Shown in pieces: positions 17,092 through 24,857 of a DNA stretch of 64,000 nucleotides. Location of the stretch: NCBI GenBank assembly GCA_963667505.2, contig OY763490.2, positions 682,001 through 746,000 of the forward strand. Direction: 5' to 3'. How positions within the stretch are numbered: position 1 is the first letter of the stretch; every line of letters starts with the position of its first letter. The notes below the pieces were generated by a model. That model searched no databases. It saw only the letters and a list, made by a program, of their open reading frames with translations, and was not told where the DNA came from. Source of the DNA: Aldehydirespirator sp963667505. GTDB lineage: Bacteria > Actinomycetota > Acidimicrobiia > Acidimicrobiales > Aldehydirespiratoraceae. The position numbers and the translations under genes are program-made.

Positions 17092-17505
17092 TCCCGAATT
17101 GGCAGCGGTGGAGGCTGTTTTGGGCGCTGTCGGCTGCCAATTCGCGTCGGGCCGACCCCCCTCATCGGAATTGGCAGCGTTTTGCATGGTATGCGTGCAT
17201 TGCGCTGCCAGTTCGCGTCGGGCCGGTCTCGGTGTCTGGATTTGGCAGCGGTGGAGGCTGTTTTGGGCGTTGCTGGCTGCCAGTTCGTGTCGGGCCGACC
17301 CCCCTCATCCGGAATTGGCAGCGTTTTGCATGGTATGCGTGCATTGCGCTGCCAGTTCGCGTCGGGCCGGTCTCGGTGTCTGGATTTGGCAGCGGTGGAG
17401 GCTGTTTTGGGCGTTGCTGGCTGCCAGTTCGTGTCGGGCCGACCCCCCTCATCCGGAATTGGCAGCGTTTTGCATGGTATGCGTGCATTGCGCTGCCAAT
17501 TCGGT
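17092..17505. repeat. Tandem array of a 144-bp unit built from palindrome-bounded elements
   Basis: Copies of a 144-base unit start at 17167 and 17311, with a partial third at 17455 and a half unit at 17092. Each half unit begins with ATTGGCAGCG or TTTGGCAGCG and ends with CGCTGCCAATTCG or GGCTGCCAGTTCG, so it can fold into a hairpin. A related single element lies at 57718-57770 between tldD and tldE. It resembles a REP/BIME-type intergenic repeat. All frames on both strands are partly open but no protein is recognisable. It fills the 465-base gap 17065-17529. Confidence 0.85.
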
Positions 17506-17529
17506 GACGGAAGGACGGCGGGAGCAGCC

Positions 17530-18498
17530 ATGCGTGCTTATGTGACCGGCGGCACGGGCTTCGTCGGGTCGAACATCGTGAAGGTGTTCGCCGAGCGCCA
17601 CGGTGCCGACGTGCATTGCCCGGTCCACCGGTTCGTGCCCGCCGACGCTGCTGGCTTCACCATCGAGCGCCTCGACCTGCTCGACGCCGACGCCGTGCGC
17701 GCCAGCGTGGCCGCGTTCGCCCCGGACGTGATCGTCCACTCGATGATACTCAACGACTTCGCCGCCATGTACGCCGACCGCGACCTGGCCTGGCGCAGCT
17801 ACGTCGGCACCACCGAGACGCTGGCCCGGGCCGCGGACGATGCCGGGGCGAAGCTCATCCTGGTGTCCACCGACTGGGTGTTCGACGGAACCCAGTCCGG
17901 CGCCGACGAGGACACCCCGCCCAACCCGGTCAACCTCTACGGCGTGCTCAAGATGGCCAGCGAGCAGACAGCGCTGTTGAGCGCCGAGCGGGCCGCGGTG
18001 GCCCGAGTGTCGGCGGTCAGCGGCATGCACTGGATGCGCGACTCCACGCCGAGGGTCCAGGACGGCGGCTTCGGCTACTTCGTCACCTCGATCGTCGAGG
18101 CGCTGGAGTCCGGCCTGGAGTTCGCCGTCTGGGAGTCCGACCACATCAACATGGTTGCGTCGCCGTCGCTGGCCAGCGAGTGCGCCGAGGTGATGTGGCG
18201 CATCGCGGCCGACGAGTCCGCGGCCGGGGTCTTCCACTGCTGCGGGGCCGAGTCGACGGGCCGCATGGAGTTGGCCCGTCTGGCCTGCGAAGTCTTCGAT
18301 CTCGACCCGTCGCTGCTCAGCTCGACCGCCCCCGACAGCTCCGCTGCGGGCGCGGTGGGGGAGTTCCCCATCCCGTACGACACCAGCCTCAGCGTGCGCC
18401 GCACCCGAGAACTGCTTAGCTACGACCCGCCCGGCATCCGCGGGCTGCTGACCCGTTTCCGCCACGAGCGCGCCGCCGGAGACCTAGTACCCGCATGA
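17530..18498 (+). CDS. RmlD-like NAD(P)-dependent sugar reductase/epimerase
   Basis: A 322-residue extended short-chain dehydrogenase. The glycine motif is VTGGTGFVGSNIV at residues 5-17, followed by STDWVFDGTQ and the active-site Tyr-x-x-x-Lys in NLYGVLKMASE. This pattern fits the RmlD substrate-binding family (dTDP-4-dehydrorhamnose reductase and relatives). No other dTDP-sugar genes are nearby, so a role in polyol catabolism, reducing a keto intermediate, is more likely than cell-wall sugar synthesis. GGGAG lies 6 bases before the ATG. The repeat array separates it from iolG. Confidence 0.82.
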   Translation: MRAYVTGGTGFVGSNIVKVFAERHGADVHCPVHRFVPADAAGFTIERLDLLDADAVRASVAAFAPDVIVHSMILNDFAAMYADRDLAWRSYVGTTETLARAADDAGAKLILVSTDWVFDGTQSGADEDTPPNPVNLYGVLKMASEQTALLSAERAAVARVSAVSGMHWMRDSTPRVQDGGFGYFVTSIVEALESGLEFAVWESDHINMVASPSLASECAEVMWRIAADESAAGVFHCCGAESTGRMELARLACEVFDLDPSLLSSTAPDSSAAGAVGEFPIPYDTSLSVRRTRELLSYDPPGIRGLLTRFRHERAAGDLVPA

Positions 18499-18640
18499 TG
18501 GCGTCCGTCTGGTCTCAGCCGCGCACTGGCTCGGTGGCCGCGGCGACCGGTCCGCTCCCAGATTCTCGGGAGTGTTTGGGTGCATATGCGACAGCCATCG
18601 CTTCTGAGAATTCGCAGGCTCGACACATGGAGGCAGTCCA
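18499..18640 (+). promoter_or_regulatory. Intergenic region before iolB, possible internal promoter
   Basis: This 142-base spacer has an inverted repeat CTCCC-N8-GGGAG at 18555-18572 and a TATGCG box at 18584-18589. The composition is lower in GC than its surroundings. A perfect GGAGG at 18629-18633 precedes the iolB ATG. A promoter or regulator site is possible but no strong consensus is seen. Confidence 0.3.
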
Positions 18641-19489
18641 ATGACGAGTTCGCTGATATCGCCGGTCGCTGGACCGGGGCGGATCCTGCGGGTGACACCC
18701 GCGTCCGCCGGTTGGGACTATGTGGAGTTCGGCGTGGTCGATGTGGCCGCAGACGCGCCGTGGCAGGGCCTGGCGACCGACCGCGAGACGGCCATCGTCC
18801 CGCTGTCCGGCGAGGGTCGGGTGCGTGTGGGCGACGAGATGGTCGTGAACCTGAGCCGCGACTCGGTGTTCACCGAGATGGCCAGGATCGTCTACCTGCC
18901 GCCGGGTAAGCCGTACCGGATCGAGTCGGAGTCGGCGCTGCGGGCGTCGGTAGGCTCGGCGCCGGCCGAGGGCCGCTACCCGGCGCGGGTGTTCGAGCCG
19001 TCGGAGATGCGCAGCGAGATCCGGGGCGGCGGTCAGGCCCACCGCCAGGTGGTCCACTCGCTGGCCCATCCGCTGCCCGCTGAGCGCCTGATCCTGTACG
19101 AGGTGTACGTGCCCCGCGGCACCTGGTCGGGCTGGCCCCCGCACTGCCACGACGGCCGCGACGGCTCGCCCTACCTGGAGGAGGTCTACTACTTCCGTCT
19201 CGACCGGCCCGAGGGCTACGCCATCCACCGCAACTGGCGCCACGACGAGGACTACGACGACGCCATGGTGGTGACCGACGGCGACGCCGCGCTGGTGCCC
19301 AAGGGCTACCACACCTCGGTCGCCTGCCCCGGCAGCAACATGTACTTCCTCAACTACCTAGCCGGTGAGCTGCAGGACGACGACCGCCGAACGCCCCCCT
19401 GTTTCATGGCCGAGCACACCTGGATCGAGTCCGACTGGAAAGCAGGGGAGTGGGGCCTGCCCGTGGTAACCACATGTGGCCCGGCGTGA
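18641..19489 (+). CDS. iolB: 5-deoxy-glucuronate isomerase
   Basis: A 282-residue bicupin-fold enzyme. Metal ligands are visible in WSGWPPHCHDG (two His), YLEEVYYFRLDRP (Glu) and LVPKGYHTSVA (His). IolB isomerises 5-deoxy-glucuronate, the product of IolD, to 2-deoxy-5-keto-gluconate, the substrate of IolC. Length and motif order match the family. ATG 18641 follows GGAGG by 7 bases. All three consecutive steps IolD-IolB-IolC are therefore encoded in this locus. Confidence 0.95.
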   Translation: MTSSLISPVAGPGRILRVTPASAGWDYVEFGVVDVAADAPWQGLATDRETAIVPLSGEGRVRVGDEMVVNLSRDSVFTEMARIVYLPPGKPYRIESESALRASVGSAPAEGRYPARVFEPSEMRSEIRGGGQAHRQVVHSLAHPLPAERLILYEVYVPRGTWSGWPPHCHDGRDGSPYLEEVYYFRLDRPEGYAIHRNWRHDEDYDDAMVVTDGDAALVPKGYHTSVACPGSNMYFLNYLAGELQDDDRRTPPCFMAEHTWIESDWKAGEWGLPVVTTCGPA

Positions 19490-19628
19490 GCCTGTCGCCG
19501 AGCCCGGCTGTGCTACGGATCGGTGATGACTGTGGAGGGCGCGGCGTGAGTATGCGGTCCGGGTCTCGTGGCCCGGCGGGACAGCGCGTCCTGCGTTCAA
19601 CGACCTCTGACGGTCGCTGGGACCGCAG

Positions 19629-20480
19629 ATGAGCCTGGACGGCATCTCCGATGGCGGACGGTTCGGGGTGCTAGCCATCGATCACCGGGACTCGATGCGA
19701 GCCGTGCTGGCACCCGACGATCCCGAGTCGGTAGGCGCCGAAGAGATCACCGACCTCAAGCGCGACCTGGTCGGCGCGCTGGCGTCGAGCGCGACAGGGG
19801 TGATGCTCGAGCCCGAGTACTCGATCCCGCAGCTGCTCGACGGTACCCTTCCCGACGGCGTGGGCTTCACCGCTGCCTTGGAGGCCCAGGGCTACGCGGC
19901 CGACCCCGAGGCCGGGGCCACCCAGATCCTCGAGGGCTGGTCGGTGGAGTCGGCCGCCGAGTCAGGGGCGGCTGCGGCCAAGCTGCTGGTCTTCTACCGG
20001 CCCGACCGCCCCGGCCATGCCGCGGCCCAAGAGCGCGTGACGGCCGAGATCCTCGCCGAGTGCCGCCGCGTGGGCATCCCCCTAGTGCTGGAGCCGCTGT
20101 TCTACGGCCTGGACGATCCCGCAGCCCGCCGCCGGCTGGTGACCGAGACCGTCGAGCGCTTCGTAGCCATGGACCCCGACCTGCTGAAGCTGCCCTTCCC
20201 GGTGGACCCGACTCACGAGCCCGACCGAGCCGTCTGGGCCGCAGCCTGCGCCGACGTCACCGAGCGCTGTCCCATGCCGTGGACGCTGCTGTCAGGCGGC
20301 GGCAACTACGAGTCCTACCGAGACCAGGTCGAGACGGCGGTGTCGGCGGGCTGCTCCGGATTCATGGCCGGTCGAGCCCTCTGGGGCGAAGCCGCCCTAG
20401 CCCCCCAGCCCGAGCGAACCAAGATCATCAAGGACCTAGTAGCCCCCCGCCTGGCCGAGCTCCGCACGCTCGTCGGCTAG
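19629..20480 (+). CDS. LacD/DhnA-type class I aldolase, probable IolJ replacement
   Basis: A 283-residue TIM-barrel protein. It opens with RFGVLAIDHRDSMR, has the Schiff-base lysine region MDPDLLKLPFPVD near residue 185 and ends with LLSGGGNYESYRDQVETA and SGFMAGRALWGEA. This matches the LacD-like/tagatose-bisphosphate aldolase group. In the inositol pathway the IolC product, 2-deoxy-5-keto-gluconate 6-phosphate, must be split by an aldolase (IolJ) to dihydroxyacetone phosphate and malonate semialdehyde. No other aldolase is encoded in the locus, so this protein probably does that. It is the last gene of the cluster and starts at ATG 19629 with a weak ribosome site. Confidence 0.85.
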   Translation: MSLDGISDGGRFGVLAIDHRDSMRAVLAPDDPESVGAEEITDLKRDLVGALASSATGVMLEPEYSIPQLLDGTLPDGVGFTAALEAQGYAADPEAGATQILEGWSVESAAESGAAAAKLLVFYRPDRPGHAAAQERVTAEILAECRRVGIPLVLEPLFYGLDDPAARRRLVTETVERFVAMDPDLLKLPFPVDPTHEPDRAVWAAACADVTERCPMPWTLLSGGGNYESYRDQVETAVSAGCSGFMAGRALWGEAALAPQPERTKIIKDLVAPRLAELRTLVG

Positions 20481-20575
20481 GCCTTCACCACTTGGGGAAT
20501 GTCTCACCCTAATGTGATGGTGTTCCTATCAGCAGCAGTCAGGCCAGCGCCGCATCGCCGGACCCCAAGTGCATC

Positions 20576-21545
20576 GTGTTCGGCGTGCCGGCCGACCCTC
20601 AGGCGGTGGCCGCCACCGCGCCTCGGCATCTGCTAGACCGCGTTCGATCCGAACCGCAGCGGGCCTTCCCGGCGATCGCCAAGGAGCCGGACGCCTGTGC
20701 TCACATTGCAGAGTCCGTTCGAAGCCTTCCGAGCGTCCACCGGCTCCATCTGGGCGACAGCCGACATCTCGCCCTCGATCCAGAGAGCGTCGAACTCGTG
20801 GTCACCTCGCCGCCGTATTGGACCTTGAAGAAGTACAACGACCGTGAGGGCCAACTTGCCGAGGTGCAGGACTACGACGAGTTCTTGGACGCGCTCGACG
20901 AAGTGTGGCGGATCGCCTACCGAGCACTCGTGCCCGGTGGCCGGATGGTGATCGTGGTCGGGGATGTCAACGTGTCGCGCAAAGCGTTCGGACGCCATCT
21001 GGTCTTCCCGCTACACGCGAGCATCCAGGAGCGCTGCCGGCTGATCGGCTTCGACAACCTCGCACCGATCATCTGGTACAAGATCGCCAACGCTCAGTAC
21101 GAGATGGGGGCAGGGCGGGTTCTACGGCAAGCCCTACGAGCCGAACGGCGTCGTCAAGAACGACGTCGAGTACATCCTGCTGCAGCGCAAGCCGGGCGGC
21201 TACCGCAAGCCCGACCTGGCCAGCAGGCTCATGTCGATCATTCCGGCTCCGGACCACGCGCAGTGGTTCCAGCAGGTCTGGCGGCTCAGCGGCGCATCGA
21301 CGCGCGATCATCCGGCGCCCTATCCGCACCACTTGGCCGAGCGGCTGATCTGGATGTTCTCGTTTGTGGGCGACACAGTCCTTGACCCCTTCCTTGGAAC
21401 AGGCACGACGACGGCCGCTGCTGCCGCCCATGGTCGCAACAGCGTCGGCTGCGAGATCGATCCCGACTATTTCGACCAGTGCGTCACAAGGGTGCGGGAC
21501 GCCGTGAGCGCCGCGCGCCAAACCGCCCTCGGCCTGACGGCCTGA
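20576..21545 (+). pseudogene. Beta-class DNA methyltransferase, frameshifted
   Basis: Two reading frames together encode one site-specific DNA methyltransferase. The first (GTG 20576) carries the catalytic motif TSPPYWTLKKY and continues to IIWYKIANAQYEMG. The second continues with FYGKPYEPNGVVKNDVEYIL and the AdoMet motif DPFLGTGTTTAAAAA. Catalytic motif before AdoMet motif is the beta-class order, used by N4-cytosine and N6-adenine enzymes. The switch falls at a run of five G at 21106-21110; removing one G restores the frame. It is an orphan with no restriction gene beside it. It may be a true pseudogene, a phase-variable gene or a sequencing error. Confidence 0.8.
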
Positions 21546-21605
21546 GGTGTGACTCCGACCCCAGCACCCACCGGGCTAGCCGTATGGAGCGGCCCGAGCG
21601 GGGTG

Positions 21606-22565
21606 CTAGTAGCCCAGCGACACGTCGACCAGGCCGAGCAGGTCCTGGCCGGTCAGCCAGCGGCGGACGTTCTCTTGTACCCGGTTGGTGATCAGCGGCA
21701 GGCCCATCTCTCGGGTGTTGCCTATGTGTGGCGTGATCACGCAGTTGGGCAGCCCCCACAGTTCCGAGCTGTCGGGCAGGGGCTCGGGGTCGGTCACGTC
21801 CAGCACCGCGCCGGCGATCGTGCCTGACCGCAGGGCCGCCGCCAGGGCGGCATGGTCCACATGGCCGCCGCGTGCCACGTTCACCAGCCAGCACCGTGGC
21901 CCCATGGCCTCCAGCAGCACGGCGTCCACCACATGGCGGGTCTCCTCGGTCAACGCCAAGGCCACCACGACCGCGTCGGCGCCGGCCACCGCCTCGTGAA
22001 CCCGAGCCGGCGTCAGAGTGTGGGACGCGCCGGGCACCGGCACCGACGAGCGCCGGACCACTGTCACTTCGCAGCCCCACGGCTCGAGCAGCCGGAGCAG
22101 CGAGCGGGTGATGCCGCCCCCGCCCAGCACGGTGATCCTGGCGCCCAGCAGGTTGCGTCCCGACTCGGCGCACCACGAGTCGGCCGCCGCGAACCGGTGG
22201 AAGTCCCGCAGGCCCATCAGCAGCGCGGCCATGACCCACTCGGCCACCGGGTCGGCATACACGCCCTTGGCGCAGGTCCATGTCAGGCGCGGGTCGAGAT
22301 AGTCGAGGAACGGCTCAATGCCCGCGTAGGGGAGCTGCACCCACTCCACGGCCGGGGCGGCCGCGATCAACTCCGGGTAGAGGTCGGCCGCGTACGGGTC
22401 GGCCCAGATCATCGCCCGAGCCATGGCCAGGTCAGCCGCCGACTCGGCCATCACGCCGCCCGCGTCCCGCACCGCGCCCGCGAAGGCCTCGTGCATCACC
22501 GGCCGGGTGTCCGGCACCACCGCCACCAGTCCGCTCACCACGCGCTCCTGGTCGTCATCGGCCAT
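21606..22565 (-). CDS. D-isomer-specific 2-hydroxyacid dehydrogenase
   Basis: A 319-residue NAD(P)-dependent dehydrogenase. The Rossmann motif is ITVLGGGGITRSLL near residue 145, the catalytic Arg is in VNVARGGHVDH, the acidic residue in DVTDPEPLP and the His in VITPHIGNTRE. The N-terminal substrate domain contains VEWVQLPYAGIEPF, which resembles the glyoxylate/hydroxypyruvate reductase branch. It is transcribed away from the methyltransferase and convergent with it. Substrate unknown. It is not closely similar in sequence to the enzyme at 9392. Confidence 0.88.
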   Translation of the reverse strand: MADDDQERVVSGLVAVVPDTRPVMHEAFAGAVRDAGGVMAESAADLAMARAMIWADPYAADLYPELIAAAPAVEWVQLPYAGIEPFLDYLDPRLTWTCAKGVYADPVAEWVMAALLMGLRDFHRFAAADSWCAESGRNLLGARITVLGGGGITRSLLRLLEPWGCEVTVVRRSSVPVPGASHTLTPARVHEAVAGADAVVVALALTEETRHVVDAVLLEAMGPRCWLVNVARGGHVDHAALAAALRSGTIAGAVLDVTDPEPLPDSSELWGLPNCVITPHIGNTREMGLPLITNRVQENVRRWLTGQDLLGLVDVSLGY

Positions 22566-22634
22566 GCATCACACGTCCGTTGTCGGAGGCCACCGCGACA
22601 AGTCGGCCCGCGCGACCGTCGGCGGCGGTCATCT

Positions 22635-22775
22635 GGCCGTTGCTACCGTCATATCGGGTCGAATCGGCGGTTTTCGGCGTTGGGCCGTTGCTACCGTCAT
22701 GTTGGGTCGAATCGGCGGTTTTCGGCGTTGGGGCGTTCTCCCGTCATGTCGGGTCGAACTGGCGGTCGCCGGCGT
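22635..22775. repeat. 48-bp repeats derived from the 3' end of upp
   Basis: Two nearly identical 48-base units (22635-22682 and 22683-22730) are followed by a third, diverged unit that includes the last codons and stop of upp (22731-22775). On the minus strand each unit reads as the end of upp, (R/Q)FDP followed by T or I and a TGA stop, so the gene's 3' end has been copied downstream twice. Confidence 0.8.
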
Positions 22776-23370
22776 CGCCCAGTCCCGGCAGGATGAACCC
22801 GTTGTCGTCGAGGCGCTCGTCGATGGCGGCCACGTACACGGCGTCGGCGACGCCCGACGAGCGGACCCGTTCGATCCCTTCCGGCGCGGCGATAACGCTC
22901 AGCGCGACTACCCGCCCGGCGCCGTGGGACCGCAGCAACCCACAGGCGTGGACGCACGATCCGCCGGTGGCGAGCATCGGATCCAGCACCAGGGCGTCGC
23001 GTCCGGCCAAGTCGTCGGGCACGGTGCTGAGATAGCGCCTCGCTTCCAGGGTCTGCTCGTTGCGGACCAGCCCCACGAACCCCACCGGCACGTCGCCCAG
23101 AAGTTCCAACGCCGAGTCGAGCATTCCCAGCCCGGCCCGCAGCACCGGCACCACCACCGGAGGCCGTTCCAGACGTGCGCCGACCGTCGGGCCCATCGGA
23201 GTCTCGATGTCCAGCGGCGCCAGCGGCGCGTCCTTCATGGCCTCGTACACCAGCATGGTGCTGAGGTCGCGCAGCATTCGACGGAACTCCGACACGCCGG
23301 CCGACGACTCCCGCAGCCTCGTCATGCGGTCGACGGCCAGAGCGTTCTCGACAACATGGACCTCGGTCAC
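22744..23370 (-). CDS. upp: Uracil phosphoribosyltransferase
   Basis: A 208-residue type I phosphoribosyltransferase. The PRPP-binding loop is VLDPMLATGGSCVHA near residues 127-141, and the uracil-binding C-terminal part is AAIDERLDDNGFILPGLGDAGDR. Upp converts uracil and PRPP to UMP in pyrimidine salvage. The length is typical. It starts with GTG 23370, and the spacer upstream carries repeats that imitate its first codons; its 3' end is likewise repeated downstream. The next gene upstream is adenosine deaminase, so this is a nucleoside-salvage pair. Confidence 0.95.
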   Translation of the reverse strand: MTEVHVVENALAVDRMTRLRESSAGVSEFRRMLRDLSTMLVYEAMKDAPLAPLDIETPMGPTVGARLERPPVVVPVLRAGLGMLDSALELLGDVPVGFVGLVRNEQTLEARRYLSTVPDDLAGRDALVLDPMLATGGSCVHACGLLRSHGAGRVVALSVIAAPEGIERVRSSGVADAVYVAAIDERLDDNGFILPGLGDAGDRQFDPT

Positions 23371-23683
23371 GTAGTTCTCAGCTCCACGGCGTGGGCCTCG
23401 GTCGCACGGCTATCGGTCACCCCGGCCTCGGCCGCACGGCTATCGGTCACCCGGTCACCCGGGCCTCGGTCGCACGGCTATCGGTCACCCCGGCCTGGGT
23501 CTTACGGTTCTCGTTCATGGCGAGCTCACTGTCTCGATGCGTCCGCCCTCACCGTAGAGCGCCGCGGCGAGGGCCTGCACATCCGCGGGTGTCACTTGGT
23601 CGAGCTCGTCCTGGCGACGGCTCGGCGCAGCCACTCTGTTGTCCGCTCCGTTGTCGTCGCCAGGTGCATAGGCCGACTCAGCG
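23371..23683. repeat. Spacer between add and upp with 30-bp repeats
   Basis: Four units of about 30 bases lie at 23395-23520. On the minus strand each contains GTGACCGATAGCCGTG, which resembles the real upp start GTGACCGAGGTCCATG. The remaining part, 23515-23634 on the minus strand, has an open frame of about 39 codons from a GTG, rich in charged residues (DELDQVTPADVQALAAAL). It could be a remnant or a tiny gene; I do not recognise it and do not call it. Confidence 0.6.
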
Positions 23684-24832
23684 TCAGGCGGGGGGCTCTC
23701 TCTGGGCCGCCTCCAGCGGAGCGTATCCCGGCTTGATCACGCCTTCGATCAGCTGAAGCCGCTCCCTGAACGGCAGGAAGCTCGACTTCATGGCGTTGAC
23801 CGTCAGCCACCGCAGGCGGGCCCAGTCGTAGTCGAACGCGTCGACGAGCGCGGCCAGTTCGGAGGACATCGAAACGTTCGACATCAGCCGGTTGTCGGTG
23901 TTGACCGTCACCCGGAAGCGAAGCTCGACCAGCATGTCGATGGGATGCTCGGCCACGCTGGCTACCACCCCGGTGTTGACGTTGGACGTGGGGCACACCT
24001 CCAGCGGGATCCGCCGGTCGCGGATGTAATGCGATAGCCGTCCCAGCGTCCGCTCCCCGGCCGCGTCCACGGCGATGTCCTCCACGATGCGGATGCCGTG
24101 CCCGAGCCTCTCGGCGCCGCAGAACTGCAAGGCCTTCCAGATCGAACGCAGCCCGTAGGCCTCCCCGGCGTGCACGGTTATGTGGAAGTTCTCCCGCTGG
24201 CAGTATTGGAAGGCGTCGAGGTGGTCGTCGGGCGGGAAGCCGTCCTCAGGACCGGCGATGTCGAAGGCCACCACCCCCCGGTCGCGCCAGCGCACCGCGG
24301 CCTCGGCCGCCTCCCGCGACCGCTCCAGATGGCGCATCGCGGTGCAGATCGCCCTGATCGTGAGGCCGGTGCCGTCGCTGCCCTGCCGGAAGCCCTCCAG
24401 CACGGCCTCGACGGCGTCGTCCAGCGACAGTCCCTGCTCGCAGTGCAGCTCCGGCGCGAAGCGCACCTCGGCGTACACCACGCCGTCGGAGGCCAGATCC
24501 TCGGCGCACTCGCGGGCCACCCTCGCAATCGACTCCGCGGTCTGCATCACACCGACGGTGTGGGCGAAGGTCTCCAGATACAGAGCCAGATCCTTGCGGT
24601 TCGCTCCTCGGCGCATCCAGGCAGCCAGCCTCGCCGGGTCGGAGGCGGGCAGGCCCCGGTAGCCGTTCTCGTCGGCCAGCTCCAGCACGGTCTGGGGTCG
24701 CAGGCCGCCGTCGAGATGATCGTGCAGCACCACCTTGGGGGCTCGGCGGATGCGCTCCAGCGTGGGCGGCCCCGGGTCTGTGGCGGGCCCTCCGCCGGGA
24801 GCACGCCGCTGATCATTCAGGGAATTGGGCAT
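23684..24832 (-). CDS. add: Adenosine deaminase
   Basis: A 382-residue TIM-barrel metal hydrolase with the complete adenosine deaminase signature: VVLHDHLDGGLRP (zinc-binding HxH), AFDIAGPEDGFP, ITVHAGEAYG (His and catalytic Glu), EVCPTSNVNTGV and VTVNTDNRLMSN (catalytic Asp). It converts adenosine to inosine in purine salvage. ATG 24832 is preceded by a minus-strand TACCGT box with a 5-base gap and no ribosome site, implying a leaderless message. It diverges from the helicase gene with only 25 bases between the two start codons. Confidence 0.95.
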   Translation of the reverse strand: MPNSLNDQRRAPGGGPATDPGPPTLERIRRAPKVVLHDHLDGGLRPQTVLELADENGYRGLPASDPARLAAWMRRGANRKDLALYLETFAHTVGVMQTAESIARVARECAEDLASDGVVYAEVRFAPELHCEQGLSLDDAVEAVLEGFRQGSDGTGLTIRAICTAMRHLERSREAAEAAVRWRDRGVVAFDIAGPEDGFPPDDHLDAFQYCQRENFHITVHAGEAYGLRSIWKALQFCGAERLGHGIRIVEDIAVDAAGERTLGRLSHYIRDRRIPLEVCPTSNVNTGVVASVAEHPIDMLVELRFRVTVNTDNRLMSNVSMSSELAALVDAFDYDWARLRWLTVNAMKSSFLPFRERLQLIEGVIKPGYAPLEAAQREPPA

Positions 24833-24837
24833 ACGAC

Positions 24838-24847
24838 ACGGTAGCCT
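24838..24847. promoter_or_regulatory. Overlapping divergent -10 boxes for add and the helicase gene
   Basis: The 10-base core ACGGTAGCCT holds TACCGT on the minus strand (24843-24838, 5 bases before the add ATG) and TAGCCT on the plus strand (24842-24847, 10 bases before the helicase ATG). The two boxes share the central TA. The whole gap between the genes is 25 bases. The same arrangement occurs at 52379-52388. Confidence 0.6.
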
Positions 24848-24857
24848 TGCACCTCTG

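Noticed and set aside
17092..17505. Possible CRISPR array or coding repeat protein
   Set aside because: The units are 144 bp and contiguous, contain internal inverted repeats and are also found singly at 57718. Open frames through them exist in several frames on both strands, which fits a repeat without stops, not a gene.
23515..23634. Small minus-strand gene between add and upp
   Set aside because: The 39-codon frame has plausible composition (VTPADVQALAAALYGEG) but no start-site signal and no recognised family; kept only as a note in the spacer entry.
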